A stretch of DNA of 64,000 nt, taken from positions 27,619,568 through 27,683,567 of the forward strand of contig BTPG01000008.1 in the NCBI GenBank assembly GCA_036245525.1, given 5' to 3'. The DNA comes from Semisulcospira habei. Its lineage: Eukaryota; Mollusca; Gastropoda; Semisulcospiridae. This document shows positions 11,729 to 23,200 of this stretch, piece after piece. The notes beneath the pieces were generated by a model that was not told the DNA's origin, did not search any database, and was given only the letters and a program-made list of their open reading frames with translations. The position numbers and the translations under genes are program-made. The first letter of the stretch is position 1. Every line of letters begins with the position of its first letter.

Positions 11729-11831
11729 ATGATGCGAATGTCCATTCACAGACGATGGCACCGCCTATTTCTACTGGTATCTGTTCTGGTAGCCATCCCG
11801 ACTATGTACCTGTCCTGTATCTGGTTACGAG
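11729..11831 (+). pseudogene. Beta-1,3-galactosyltransferase-like pseudogene, exon 1 (signal anchor)
   Basis: An acceptor-like TTGCAG (11691-11696) precedes an exon with ATG at 11729; a second ATG follows directly. It encodes 34 codons plus one base, ending at a GT donor (GAG|GTATGA). The peptide is basic (MMRMSIHRRWHR) and then hydrophobic (LFLLVSVLVAIPTMYLSCIW), a classic type II Golgi signal anchor. Its phase fits the next exon at 13455. The intron between (11832-13454) holds nothing recognised. Confidence 0.7.
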
Positions 11832-13454
11832 GTATGATCAAAAGGTAATGATAGTTGTGCCGTAAAACCAAAACCGTTGGCACAATTTACTTCATATTTT
11901 CACATTTTGTTATAGTACTATCCTGCACTGGGCGAAATTCAAAGGCGATGATGAAGGTCAGGACTTGTGTGAATTTATGGCTTTTGCGAGATCCTGGATG
12001 CGAGAAACCTCCGTCCTGTCAGCCTCATTTCAGTTTATGGAAAAACCAAAATTCGTATTGGTCGCGTAGGGACTGTTTGATGGTTGAGGAAGGGCACGAA
12101 TGTTTTGCTCCTTTGTGTAGGACACAGTGACTTTGGCTTTGTGATCACTAGCATTTCAAGAAAAAACAAAATGTTCTGGCCACTGAGAGTTGGCCACTGC
12201 TCATGAACAGACTTCAAGACTATTAGAAAAAGAATTTATTACGGGATATTTTCCATTGACTGCGCGCTCCATTTGTAAAATATGAACGAGGACATGGACC
12301 TCTAAGTTTTAAAAATAGAGGAAATGTTGCCGTGATATCTCAGAAATCTGAAAAAAGTGCCTCTAGCCTCCTCTCATCAGTATTGTCATATCCTATAACA
12401 GTATCCCCTTGTTTGGACAGTTTGCTGTTATAGGATAAGAAGTTTCGTCTTCAGTGATAAAATCACACGGTCGATACATGCCATTTATGATAAACGTTTT
12501 GAGCAGTTAATCTAAGCAATCAACTTTCTGTTGCATCTGAGCCTTTGTCAAGAGATAGAGTATCCTTATTGCATATAGATGTTGGAGGTTAAGGTCATTG
12601 CAAACTATTCTTTGGACTGTTCCAAAAGAAAGAGCGGAAGTTTAAGATATTTCTCAAAATAAAATATTTGCGTATTTTCTAATCAATGTGTAATTAAAGG
12701 GCAAAGTTTGCTCGTTTCCGTCTGAAATTTGACAGTCAAGCCAGTACTTGTCTTCAAATTCCTCTCTTTCATAGTTAGATTGCACAATCTTCTTGCGGCA
12801 GTCAGTACCAGACAAGACACAAGTACCACATCAAACAACTTTCAAATTTGTTTGGATTTTGACAGCATGTCTCAAAGTTTCTCTCTTTTAAAAATGCAGA
12901 CATTATTTTTTTTATATATTTTGGAGTCCACTGTTTTCAAGCACAGCTGTTTACATCACGTTTTCAATGACGTCACACAGCGCCATGGCTAAAGATACCA
13001 GCTTCATATTGTGCACGAATAAAGGGCAAAGGATGAAATTTGTTGATATTATTTTTATTTATGTGATTTAAGTAGTTTACAAATTTGGCGTTCCAACTAT
13101 TATTACTTTCTGATCATGCCTCGTATTTGGCCAAGGCAGAACGTCACACAGTCACAGCCCATCTGTGTATTCATCATGCTTGATCAACTCATTCGAGAGC
13201 ATGCGCCGCGTATCCGAATGCGGCACGTCTCGATTGCGTTAAACGTAAAGAATACTCGGTACTGTCTTCGTTCAATCGTACACCTACTAAAAAATCTGCT
13301 GTAGTTCATGCTAGGGCCTCCAGAAACCGTGTGTAGGATGATAGTTTCCATGCTGCTGCACTACCACACTTTCCTAATGAAGCTGAAGTGAACGGGGGAA
13401 AAAAAGAAAAAAATGCTTCATAAGGTAAAACGTTTGAGAATGCTTCTTTTTCAG

Positions 13455-14517
13455 TTACCTCTGATCGATCGGGCCTGCAATCCAAGAGTACGAAAAGATT
13501 AATAGGTCACGGATTCTTTGAACCAGAATCTGGGTTTGAACGGGCCACCCGAAAACTGAACATGACATACACTGGGTGTCTTCGGTTGGAGCTGAAACGG
13601 GACGAGGTATACCTCAAGGATAATGCTTCTTACTTCGTTCCTCGTCCACACATTGTCAACAATTTCCTGCCAAAACTAGTCATTCAAGCCAAAAACCTTT
13701 GCCCAGAGAGAAAACTTTTTCTTTTGATAGTGGTGCCTTCAGTAGCACAGCATGTCAGTATGAGACAGGCCATCAGAAATACTTGGGCAAGTCCTATGTA
13801 TGGTTCACCTTGGCCGAGAATGCAATTCAATCACTCTATGAAAATTATCTTCTTTCTCGGTGTGGATCTAAATGTAACCGCTTCAGAGAGCAGACAGCTG
13901 ACAGAAGAGACCCTTGTCTATGGTGACGTTGTGTAGGCCGACTTCTTAGACAGTTACCGTAATCTAAGTCTAAAAATGGCTGCCGTGCTTCACTGGAGCG
14001 CCACCTACTGTCGGAGCGCGCGTCACTTGCTCAAAGTGGACGAGGACACCTTCGTGAACTTGCCGCTCCTCCTGGAGCTTCTAGAAGTCGTTTCTTCGTA
14101 CAGCAGCTATTTTGTTTTGGGACACGCGGCCACTATAGCTACAGTAATCAAACCAGTTATGCGAACCGGGAAATGGGGAGTCAGTTACGATGTATATCCA
14201 TTTCCTTCCCGTATCCAGTGTACCTGTTCGGACACTCTTACGTCGTTTCAGGTGACATCATCTCGAATCTACTGTTCGCGTACCAGCACATGCCTCTCGT
14301 TCAGATCGAGGACGCTCTCTTCACGGGAATCCTCAGGAAAGCTGTCGGTATCAAACTGATTCGCTGCTGGCAGTTCGCTAGTTTAAGCGACGAGACGCAC
14401 ATAAGCAGGTGGTCCCTTCTGAAAAACCTCTCAATCAGTCAGACTGGATTCTATAAACCTGCTGGTCTTTACGCCGTGTGGGAGTGGTATGTGGCTGGAC
14501 ATCAGTGCTTACAATAG
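13455..14517 (+). pseudogene. Beta-1,3-galactosyltransferase-like pseudogene, catalytic exon
   Basis: The GT31-type catalytic domain is clear. QHVSMRQAIRNTWASP is the conserved R-x-x-I-R-x-T-W block, HLLKVDEDTFVNLPLLLE carries the DxD-like metal site, and the later GHSYVVSGDIISNLLFAY and LVQIEDALFTGILRKAVG contain the usual S-G-D and E-D-x-x-x-G blocks. Two lesions break it: an in-frame TAG at 13934-13936, inside an otherwise continuous stretch (before ADFLDSYRNLSLK), and a frameshift near 14205-14225. The end is a TAG at 14515. Family enzymes transfer galactose or GlcNAc in beta-1,3 linkage in the Golgi. A sequencing error at both sites is possible but less likely. Confidence 0.82.
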
Positions 14518-14639
14518 CGTGTGTTGTTATTCTATTGTGATTATTGTAACGTTTCAAGTCATCGTTTATTGAGTCTGATAAAGGCTTTTTTATAGCGATA
14601 TCAGCGGTTTGTGTTCCTGTTAAAAAATCAGCGGATGGA

Positions 14640-14682
<43 letters not shown>

Positions 14683-15309
14683 ATGGATGGATGGATGGAT
14701 GGATGGATGGATAAATGGATGGATGGATACCCTGCCCTGCATGAAGAGCTGAGTCGTACCATCAGGCAAGCTGATATATCTGGGGGGTGGAGAATCTCTG
14801 CGGCTTGATCCATGTTTGTGTGGATGGATGAATGGATGTCCGCCTGGTCGTTTTGATAGAATAAGATCGATCGATCGATTTATTCATTCATTCACTCATT
14901 CATTCATTCATTTTGTGTGGTTCAAAATTTACGAAACAGCCAAACTTCTGATTTTACAGTTTACCTCTAACAGTACTAACAGCGCCTGACACTGAAAAAC
15001 ACGTTGATGGTGGCGCCGAAGCCTTGTTTCAGAATGTTCAACGTGTTCTCCCTAGTGCCGCTGTGTGTTCGGCGTGATGCTACCTGTATTTATCAAAGTG
15101 AACGTGTCCCTTTTCAGGATTATCAGATCAGCCGAACCCAGCACAACCCAGATCAGCACAAAGTCTACTAAGAACTTGTTTGGAGTCAGCAATGTTACCA
15201 TGGTGTGAACTGTGGTAGATGTGTTGCCGCAGTTCCAATGTTAAATTAGGGTCTGGTCTTTCGGTTACATAGCTCGATAGGTTGTGCTGGACTGATTGTG
15301 CAGCGGCAG
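14518..15309. other. Intergenic with GGCT/GGAT and ATTC microsatellites
   Basis: 14635-14720 is (GGCT)n then (GGAT)n, and 14866-14912 is a GATC then (ATTC)n tract. No gene is seen in the rest. Confidence 0.8.
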
Positions 15310-15490
15310 AACAAAATGAGCGGTTGGGCCGGTTGTATGACGCTTATCTGTTCCGCCTCTGTCCAGTGTACCTTTACGGGCACTCTAGTCATACATTTCC
15401 GATGACGCAGTGTTAGATCTTCTGCGCGCGGCTTATCAACATATGCTCACAGTAAAGTGTGAAGGATGCGTTCTCCTCGGGCAGTTTTGC
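15310..15490 (+). pseudogene. Second beta-1,3-galactosyltransferase-like fragment
   Basis: LYDAYLFRLCPVYLYGHSSH is followed, in another frame, by DDAVLDLLRAAYQHMLTVKCE. These line up with the YPVYLFGHSY and GDIISNLLFAYQHMPLVQIE parts of the pseudogene 1 kb upstream. It is frameshifted, with no intact flanks, so it is a decayed tandem paralogue. Confidence 0.7.
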
Positions 15491-15520
15491 GCAAGGCATT
15501 ATCCAGTAAACAAAGGTCAT

Positions 15521-15590
15521 CGGGCCCACGACGGCCGCAGTGGGCCCGCGCACGGCCGTGCGCGGTCCCACTGCGGCCGTCGTGGGCCCG
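15521..15590. repeat. GC-rich 70-bp palindrome, copy 3
   Basis: 70 bp that reads the same on both strands except for one mismatched pair. The arms begin CGGGCCCACGACGGCCGCAG and the centre is CGCACGGCCGTGCG. Copies at 9788 and 11511 are less perfect. Both 9788 and 15521 are followed by AAGACGTTC(T/A)G. Confidence 0.92.
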
Positions 15591-15649
15591 AAGACGTTCA
15601 GTTACTGGGGTAGGACTGAACCTCCTTGAAATCAGTCTGTCAGTGAACC

Positions 15650-15935
15650 CGAAACAAAGAGGCGACTGCAAAGCGTGTAAAATGCAGAGAAGAACCCAAC
15701 GGAGAAAAAAAAAAAACCCGCTTAGAAAAGACAATTGCAACACAATTTATCAGTTGCCACTTTGCTTCTTCGCTGCCTGGACAAGATAAGTAGCGACTGT
15801 TATCAGTACTTGTATGTTTGTCTGTCAGTTTTGAAGGAGATCAGTACTGAATTGTGTTGTAACTGTTCTTTCTGAAGCGTGTTTCTCCGTTGGGTTCTTC
15901 TCTGCATTGTACACGCTTGGCAGTCACCTCGTAGT
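15650..15935. repeat. Inverted-repeat (foldback/MITE-like) element
   Basis: The left arm (15651-15760; AAGCGTGTAAAATGCAGAGA...) is complementary to the right arm (15840-15932; ...TCTCTGCATTGTACACGCTT) over about 55 bp, with a second pairing block of ACAACACAATT type inside. It interrupts the segment linking palindrome copy 3 to composite copy 3. Confidence 0.7.
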
Positions 15936-16149
15936 TTTTTGGTCTGGATTTTTTAATATGGTTGTTAGGGTCAGGCCGAGGAACACGGTATAGACTGAGG
16001 CTCCCTCGCGAACTCCGTGTGCTATGAACATGTCGGCCGTCAGTCAGACTGACTTTAAATCTTAGTCAGACACGTACCGAGAAATGTGGGTATTCGGGAA
16101 ACTTGACTGCTTTGCGTTAGGTGCAGAAAAGAAAAACAAGATGGGATGA

Positions 16150-16510
16150 ACCATAACCCACAAAGTCCCTTCTATATCATAGTGAGAGACATTCAATTAC
16201 AATATGCTCGGAGGCTCTCTTAGCCACCCACATAAGAAAGTATTTCGCCAACTGAGTTTCAAGCTTGTGTGTACAGAAATTATCGGAGATTCTCTTGTTT
16301 AAATACACACGCACACACATACATACCGCGGCTACGCACATACCTGCTACGCAAATACGGCGCTTCGCGCCAAACTGAATGCACGTTCAGCAGCGAGGTT
16401 AGCGTAACTAGACATGTAATTTTTATCTTGTTACTTCAATTGTTAGACGTTTAGCCTGTCCGTCTTTGACCCGTCCTAAAAAGTCCCTTCTATAAATAGA
16501 AGGGACTTAG
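16150..16510 (+). repeat. Composite repeat copy 3
   Basis: Same element as 9093-9556. The end (16483-16510) is a near-perfect palindrome around CTTCTATAAATAGAAG. Confidence 0.8.
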
Positions 16511-16639
16511 GAAAAAAGAGTCTGTCAGGGATACGAAACTCTTGCCATAAGTTCGGCTTCTCCACCTGTTGTGTATGGCGATCAGTCTAGATATTGAATA
16601 TGTACTAGGTTACTTCTTGGCTTGACTTCGCGAAAGAAA

Positions 16640-17283
16640 GATTTTATAGGAGTTGACCACGACGTCTGCAGGCTTGTTCGTGGCTGCGGAGGCCAATCCG
16701 AGACAGGCAGGTTCGACCGCAGTGGCTGCAGGGGAAGGTATGGCCAGGGTTCTGAGGTGCGGCATCTCTGTTTTTTCTCCTGAGCCGCTTGTCTTTAAGG
16801 CTAGCTCTGTGAGAGTCCTCAAAGGAGACAGCTGCCTTGTAAATGGTGGAGCGCCAGGTGTCACGGTCCGCAGCAAGCGAAGACCACTGGTGGTGGTCGA
16901 TTTGGCAGGCACTAAGTGACTTCTTGAGACAGTCTTTGTATCTCTTCTTTGGTGCCCCTCTGTCACGGTGTCCAGTAGCAAGCTCGCCGAACATGGTGAT
17001 CTTTGGTAGGCGATGATCCTCCATCCTGGAGACATGCCCCGCCCAGCGGAGCTGTGTCCGCAGCAGCAAAGCCTCGATGCTCACAGTTTCAGCCTGTTCA
17101 AGGACCTCGACGTTGGTGACATAGTCACTCCAGTGAATGCCCAGGATGGTACGCAGGCAGCGCTGGTGGAAGCGTTCGAGGAGTCGTAGTTGGCTGCGGT
17201 AGAGGGCCCAGGACTCGGAACCATACAGCAGGGTGGTGAGGACCACAGCTCTGTACACGCTGATCTTGGTGCCTGTTTTCAGC
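16640..17283 (-). pseudogene. LINE C-terminal region with C2H2 finger
   Basis: The minus strand reads KTGTKISVYRAVVLTTLLYG, LRTQLRWAGHVSRMED, GAPKKRYKDCLKKSL and a terminal zinc finger TFPCSHCGRTCLSRIGLRSH. This is the end of a LINE ORF2. It is the inverted half of the twin-primed insertion. Confidence 0.85.
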
Positions 17284-17284
17284 G

Positions 17285-17956
17285 TTCGACACTGCGAGCA
17301 GGCAAGGCATGTGGCAGATCCTGGAGCGACTTGGCTGTCCCCCAAAGTTCCTCAACATGATTGTCCAGCTACACGAGGACCAGCAAGGCCAGGTCAGACT
17401 CAACAATGACCTCTCAGAACCATTCCCTATTCTCAACGGCGTAAAGCAGGGCTGCGTGCTGGCACCGACCCTCTTCACCATCTTTTTTAGCATGATGTTG
17501 AAGCAGGCCACAGTGGACCTCGATGATGACGATGCAGTGTACATCAGGTATCGTCTCGATGACAGCCTGTTCAACCTCAGACGACTGCAGGCCCACACGA
17601 AAACCCTAGACCAACTGATTCGTGAGCTGCTTTTTGCTGATGATGCTGCCCTCGTTGCACACACAGAGAGAGCCCTGCAGCGCATCACGTCTTGCTTCGC
17701 AGATGCTGCCCAGCTCTTTGGACTCGATGTCAGTCTGAAAAAGACAGAGGTCCTCCATCAGCCGGCACCCAAGACAGTTGTATCGCCCTCCTCACATCAC
17801 CATTGGCGAGTCTGAACTAAAGTCAGTGCACCAGTTTACCTACCTTGGCTGCATTATCACGTCGGACGCCAAGCTGGACAAGGAGCTTGACAGCAGGCTG
17901 GCAAAAGCGAACAGCGCTTTCGGGCGACTTTTCAAGCGGGTGTGGCACAATCAACA
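17285..17956 (+). pseudogene. LINE reverse transcriptase segment
   Basis: RT blocks FDTASRQGMWQILERLGCP, LNGVKQGCVLAPTLFTIFF, LLFADDAALVAHTE (catalytic ADD) and FTYLGCIITSDAKLDKE. The frame shifts near 17780. It is 5'-truncated, starting inside the FD block. Confidence 0.85.
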
Positions 17957-17968
17957 ACTAGGTTACTT

Positions 17969-18555
17969 AATGCGATACTGAATCCCCCTTTTGATTTCGG
18001 CGCAAAAATTAATTGACTTGTGCAAGGTAATGTATCACTGGCAGCCTTGCACCTGGAAATGCGTGATCTATAATTGTCACAGTCGATCCATCTCATGAAC
18101 GCACTGAGTTGGAGCAGTTGAAAGAGAAATTAGTGAAGTCATTTTTCCGGACGGCCAAATTTGTGCAATGTACTGGTCTTATATTCAATACGTTAAAGAC
18201 CGTACTGTATTAGGGATCACAGACCAGCACACATATGGCATCCATGCAGATTCATTTAGGAATTTATGTTACCACTGTAATGGTTGAAAAACTACATAAA
18301 TCACAAACAAACAAACAAAACAAATAAACGGACAGGGAAAAAAACTAAGCTTAAAACAAAAACAAAAATAAGTGAGCAAACTAACTAACTAACTAACTAA
18401 CTCAGTAACTAACTGACTAACTAACTCAGGGGGTTTGTCGGGGTGGAGTGGGGGGGGGGGGGGGGGCTCACACAGACTATTTAATAAATATATATATAGT
18501 ACATCTTCTAGTACATGCGTTGTGTTTGCAATTTCAGGTTACGCCGTATCATAGT
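17969..18555. other. Intergenic, simple repeats
   Basis: Contains a CAAA-rich patch (18300-18370), (AACT)n (18377-18430) and a G run (18451-18467). No gene is seen. Confidence 0.7.
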
Positions 18556-18600
18556 GCCTACCTCTGAAGAGCCCCCCTTGGGGCGAAACCGGTCGTAGGC
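18556..18600 (+). ncRNA. Hammerhead-ribozyme-like motif
   Basis: In order: GCCTAC (helix I strand, 18556-18561), CTGAAGA (conserved CUGANGA core, 18564-18570), the perfect stem II GCCCC-CCTT-GGGGC (18571-18584), GAAA (18585-18588), a minimal self-complementary stem III ACCGGT, C18594 at the expected cleavage position, and GTAGGC (18595-18600) complementary to the first strand. A two-base CT lies between helix I and the core, perhaps a dinucleotide duplication that would weaken activity. Very short stem III hammerheads act as dimers and are known from Penelope-like elements and retrozymes. No such RT is seen nearby. Confidence 0.65.
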
Positions 18601-18954
18601 GGCAAAAACTTTAAATCTACTCAGCAGGTCCAATATCTATTTGGGAATATTTACTAGCATCCGGGCCCGCGGGGGCAGTACTGGACGGCGGGGCGCCTGG
18701 GGGTAGTCCCTACTGCTTTATGTAATAGGTGTTCAGTGGAAGGCTCAAAATGACCTAGAACTAGTGAGCGATACAGTCACAAAAAAGCTGATGTCCTGAT
18801 GACACAAAGTGCAAGCCTGGAATTCCATAGCATTAGCACAGCATTCTCAGAATTGAATGAAAAATTATATATTGGCTGCTTCTCACCTAGTAATGAATCT
18901 TGGCAGAAATTCTTGCCATTAAATATCAGCTTCAGTCTTGTCAGCCTCAATCGA

Positions 18955-19170
18955 AATTGTCAGTCTTGAGATGCATTAAGACCGCGGGGGCTCATGAGGA
19001 TCTATACCTCTTGCTGAGACCATTTTGTATCCATGTGAAAAGTTCTTACTCACAAGGGTTGTCAGTTCAGTTTCAGAATGAACTGACACGGCACAAAAAC
19101 CGTCAGTGTGACTGACGCAGTCCCGCCTGTGGCCGGACGGGAACTGAAGGGGTCTAAGTAACTCTGGCAT
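18955..19170. repeat. Dispersed repeat with AGAGGTATAGATCCTCATGAG-type motif
   Basis: CTCATGAGGATCTATACCTC (18988-19007) recurs as its complement at 29974-29993 and in variant form at 1640-1701. A CAGTGTGACTG inverted repeat follows. There is no coding capacity. Confidence 0.55.
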
Positions 19171-19239
19171 GCTTCAAGGACATTATGAGGAGATGGACCT
19201 GCTGTAGGAGTTGCGAGGAATGGATTATTATGAGTCCCT

Positions 19240-19371
19240 GCAGCACTGAGCAGCCAGCGGGGGCCGCTTCGGGTCGTGGCGATGATTTCGGCGTGACCTA
19301 CTACCCGGCGGCTCCGGCGGCCGCCGCAAACTGACGGATCAGCGGGTTATAGGTGAATAAGCACGTCAACG
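19240..19371 (+). promoter_or_regulatory. SNX14: Possible SNX14 promoter / 5' UTR exon
   Basis: A short CpG-rich island (GGGGCCGCTTCGGGTCGTGG, CCGGCGGCTCCGGCGGCCGC) stands out from AT-rich surroundings. It ends at a strong donor, AACG|GTGAGT (19371/19372), about 730 bp before the SNX14 start codon. An acceptor such as ATTAG or CCCAG lies just upstream of the ATG at 20106. No transcript evidence was available. Confidence 0.4.
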
Positions 19372-20105
19372 GTGAGTGAATGAACACAGTGTAGGTGGAC
19401 GGTGTGGTTAATTGTTTCTTTTGATAGGTGCTTTAGGGTGCGTCTGTCCGTAACTTGGTAACTAACTTGACTAACGGCTTAGCCTTATAATTCATTGATC
19501 GTGTTCCTCAGCCCGTCAGTGCCGAACGGCGGCTCGGCGGCGGCGCCCCGCGCTGTTAGGCTACGGCAGTAATACATGACTGGTGTTTCACTGGTTCATG
19601 TACGCAGCTTTACTCGGCTATGTTTTTACTGGGCTAACCAACAGCATCTTAACACTGAAAACTCACTACGCACTAAAAGAAAATTACGGAAAAAACAATG
19701 GCTATTATCATAATCAGAGCGCCATCGGGGATGTATGATGGGGACTGTTTCTTTCTCGGTTTAACTTTTACCTTTTTGTACTGTCATGGCTGCTTCGCCG
19801 TCACGAAACCGAATTTTTACAAATATTCAATATTGCCTTGCTATTGCACTTTTTAAGAGTAAAAGTCAAACTTGAAACACACAACACAAATCTACTCATT
19901 ATTGACCGGTCATCTGGTTAATTGTCTTCAACAAGTAAAACAGCAGTAATGCATTTTCAGCAGAGCTTTTCAGTGCCAGCATATTTTGGTTATTAGACTT
20001 TTCACTTGATAATGAAAGCAGAGTTGTCCGCTAAGGTTTAGATCATAAAAAATGCCTATATTGGACTTGCTAATGCTGTGAATTAGCAACCGAGAACCCA
20101 GTACA

Positions 20106-20203
20106 ATGATTCCCTGGTATGTTTTAAAGCATTACTTGCAACAACATACAAAGTTTGCTGCTGGAATAGGAGTACTTTTGGTCGCCACTTTGGTGTTCTA
20201 CAG
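20106..20203 (+). CDS. SNX14: SNX14 exon 1
   Basis: ATG at 20106. It encodes [18 protein letters not shown] and the first hydrophobic helix ([15 protein letters not shown]). It ends in phase 2 at CAG|GTAAGT. An in-frame TAG lies 15 bp upstream, so the start is well fixed. Confidence 0.88.
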
Positions 20204-23200
20204 GTAAGTCTAGATCGATCCACGTATATCACTGCGTCCATCTCTCGCTCGATCTTGTGTTTGTAAGCAGAAAGTGTTCTTATACGACAGACGCAAATGT
20301 TCTAGAATTTTTCTACTGTGAAATCCCTTTTTCAGGTGATCAGCATTATGATTATAAAAAACGATTTTTGTTTTTTGGACGACGTGGTTGAGGGGCGGGG
20401 TAGTGGCTTAACGCACTCGGTGGCGCAGGCAAGACTATGAAATTTGCTCTACATACTCAGCTGAGTGCCAATTGAGATCAATAGTCAAAATTTGATAAGC
20501 TCTTCTGTAACAAAGAATCGTTTACAAATAAAGTTTATTGTGTGTTTGTATATATGTTTACCTCTTTTTTATTTTACCGCCGTGAGATATCTTTAGTTAA
20601 ACCCAAATAACTAACTTTTTAAATTTTATTTTAGCTTACTTTGTGTGTGTACTAAATTCAGTAGAATAATATGTGTTATTTGCAATTGCATAATTGGATA
20701 ATTTCTAAATTTATTATTGTTTCAGCTACTTTCATCTACTGTTAGCGGCATGGTGCTTTGTAATGGGAGTTGTTGTGGCCTACAGCTGCTTCAGGTTGGT
20801 AAACATTTGGTAGATATATAATACTTGTCAGTCTTATCATATCACACCTGCAGCTCTTTGCATTATATGGCTGGTGGCTCCAGCTGCCCCAAGACAACTT
20901 CCCGGTAGCACACTATGCATCATTGCATGGTAAGATCTGTCCAGCCAAGGTCTGCTTTCGTTGTGTGTGCTTGGCTATGTTTAGCGCTGAGTGTGTAATT
21001 ACAAGGCGTTATTTGGCAAGCACACAGCATCCAAAAATAATAGAATTACTTAGTGGTACATACTGCAGAAAAGTTACTTAGTAGGCAAAGACACAACAGT
21101 CAGGGTTAGATTGGCCTTGACAGTTCAAGGATTGTGCCATAGGTGCATACAAAGGCCAAGGTTTTCTGGCACTGTTCTTGAACTATCATAATAGATGATT
21201 CATCATAGTAGCTGGTAGTGGTACAGTCTTTATAAATGTCAGGCCTGGGAATTGTCAGCGAACTGCCAATTTTCTGACAAAGTGCATTATTTTTCTGCGA
21301 GGAAAAACTCCAGTTAAAAAAACAACAACCCCCCCAACAAAAAAAAAAAAACAAACAAACAAAAAAACAAACAAAAAAAACAACAACACAGAACAACAGT
21401 TGATTCTTATATGGTGCGCCAAGTCTGCAAACAGCTGCTTCATGTTAGTTTCTACATCAGCCATTTTCTATTGTTCATGTGCTCACCATTGTCTTCAGTT
21501 CATACACTACTTGAAAAAGCCCTCTGTTGTGAACATAGTCCATCGTGGGAAAGCATTCGCGGATGAGGGAAACATGGAGGTGGCAATAGTGAGAGAAGCA
21601 CAGATAAAATGGCGAAGAGCAATTTGTTGATTACAAAAGAAACTCAACATTAGCGGTGGCTGAGAGTCGCGCAACCCTGGACCCAAACCTCTTTTTGTAC
21701 ATTTTGTCAATCAGTAATTCCCAGGCCTGAATCAGAGCTGTGATAGTAATTATACAGTTTAGATACAATGATTATGATATAATCAATTTTTAAATGACAC
21801 AATCAAAAATATCTTTTTATTTGTTTTGTAGTTTTACTTTTAATGAATTCAACATATGCCTGCAAATAAACTGCCTAGATAGTTGAGAAAGAAGGCAGTG
21901 TTGGACATAGATCTGTACCGTTTCGTGTTAATTACTCACAATGCTGTTTAATGTTTTTCAGCCCAGACACAGTGCTGCCTAGCTTGTTACCATACTCAAG
22001 AATCAGAAAGGTATACTATTTAATTTGGTTTTCACTATATAGAGAGAGCACTTTTGAGCACTCGTCAAAAGTAGTCTGTCAAAAATTGCACAGCAGAAAT
22101 AGAGCTCTGCAAATAGCTGGAATAGGCTCTGTGAAAGTGTGGCATAGTGTTGCCGTGGCAACACTGTAGGCAGTTCCATAGCTAGTAATGCCTTGGATGA
22201 GTTAAAACTGAAATTTACTTGTTTAACCCTTTTAGCCCTAAGGTCCCATTTCTCAGATTTTGGAGGTGTTGCCTAAAGACCATGTACCAGTTGCAGGAGA
22301 TGGATTGACCATGATAATTCAAGGGTAGTGCCAGATTAGCTTGGCACCTTCAGGCACCAAGCTAATCTGGCACTACCCTTGAATTGTCATGGTCAATCCA
22401 TCTCCTGCTGTAGGGACTCGCGGCTCGGGGCTAAATGGGTTAATGTGGATGAAGATTGTGTTCTTAACCCCCTTGTGCATGCAGCTACCGGTGCACACCC
22501 CCAGTACAGCTGGCTTTATGAACAAAAGGATTAAACTTATTACACGGGTGTCTGCTTTCTTCTTGTTGCATTTCGTAACCCTGTAATAATAATAATAATA
22601 ATACCGTTATTATATAGGCGCTTTTTCTCAATTTTTGAGCGAATCGACTCAAAGCGCCGCGAACTGAAACCCAACACGCACACTCATGTAACAGACACGG
22701 ATTTACGCCATTTAAGACAAACACAGTACAAGACAGACGAAGGGCCAGTTCATCTACTGAAGTTACAGAGATTTTTGATTGCTTGTATTTGAAATTTGTA
22801 AAGTGGCCTGAAACTGGTACCAAAGTGTGGGGGGGGGGGGGTGGGGGTGGAAGAACCGGTGTACCCGGAGAAAGAACCCCCGACGGTAGGCCCGAATTAA
22901 CGGTGACACTTACCAGAGGAGAAAAGTCCGACACCGGAACCTGTTTTCGAACCTCGCACCCTGTGGCTGTCGGTAGCACTTTCTTGTGGCGATGATTCCT
23001 GCAGGAATAAATCACAACAAACTGAAACAGTACTGCCAACAGTGAAAGGGTTATTGGCTGTCAGTAGTGCTTTTTGTCCCGGTGATACCTGCAGGAATAA
23101 ATCACAACAAACAGCACTGCCAACAGTGAAAGGGTTATTGGCTGTCAGTAGTGCTTTTTGTCCCAGTGATTCCTGCAGGAATAAATCACAACAAACAGCA

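Larger units (their letters stand above)
16616..17956 (-). mobile_element. LINE insertion with twin-priming inversion
   Basis: A 1341-bp insertion with a perfect 12-bp target duplication ACTAGGTTACTT (16604-16615, 17957-17968). The left half is the LINE 3' end on the minus strand. The right half is the preceding RT segment on the plus strand. The halves meet head to head near 17284, and their protein ends (…WHNQQ and LKTGTKISVYRAV) are adjacent in the uninverted family. This is the signature of twin priming during target-primed reverse transcription. Confidence 0.9.
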
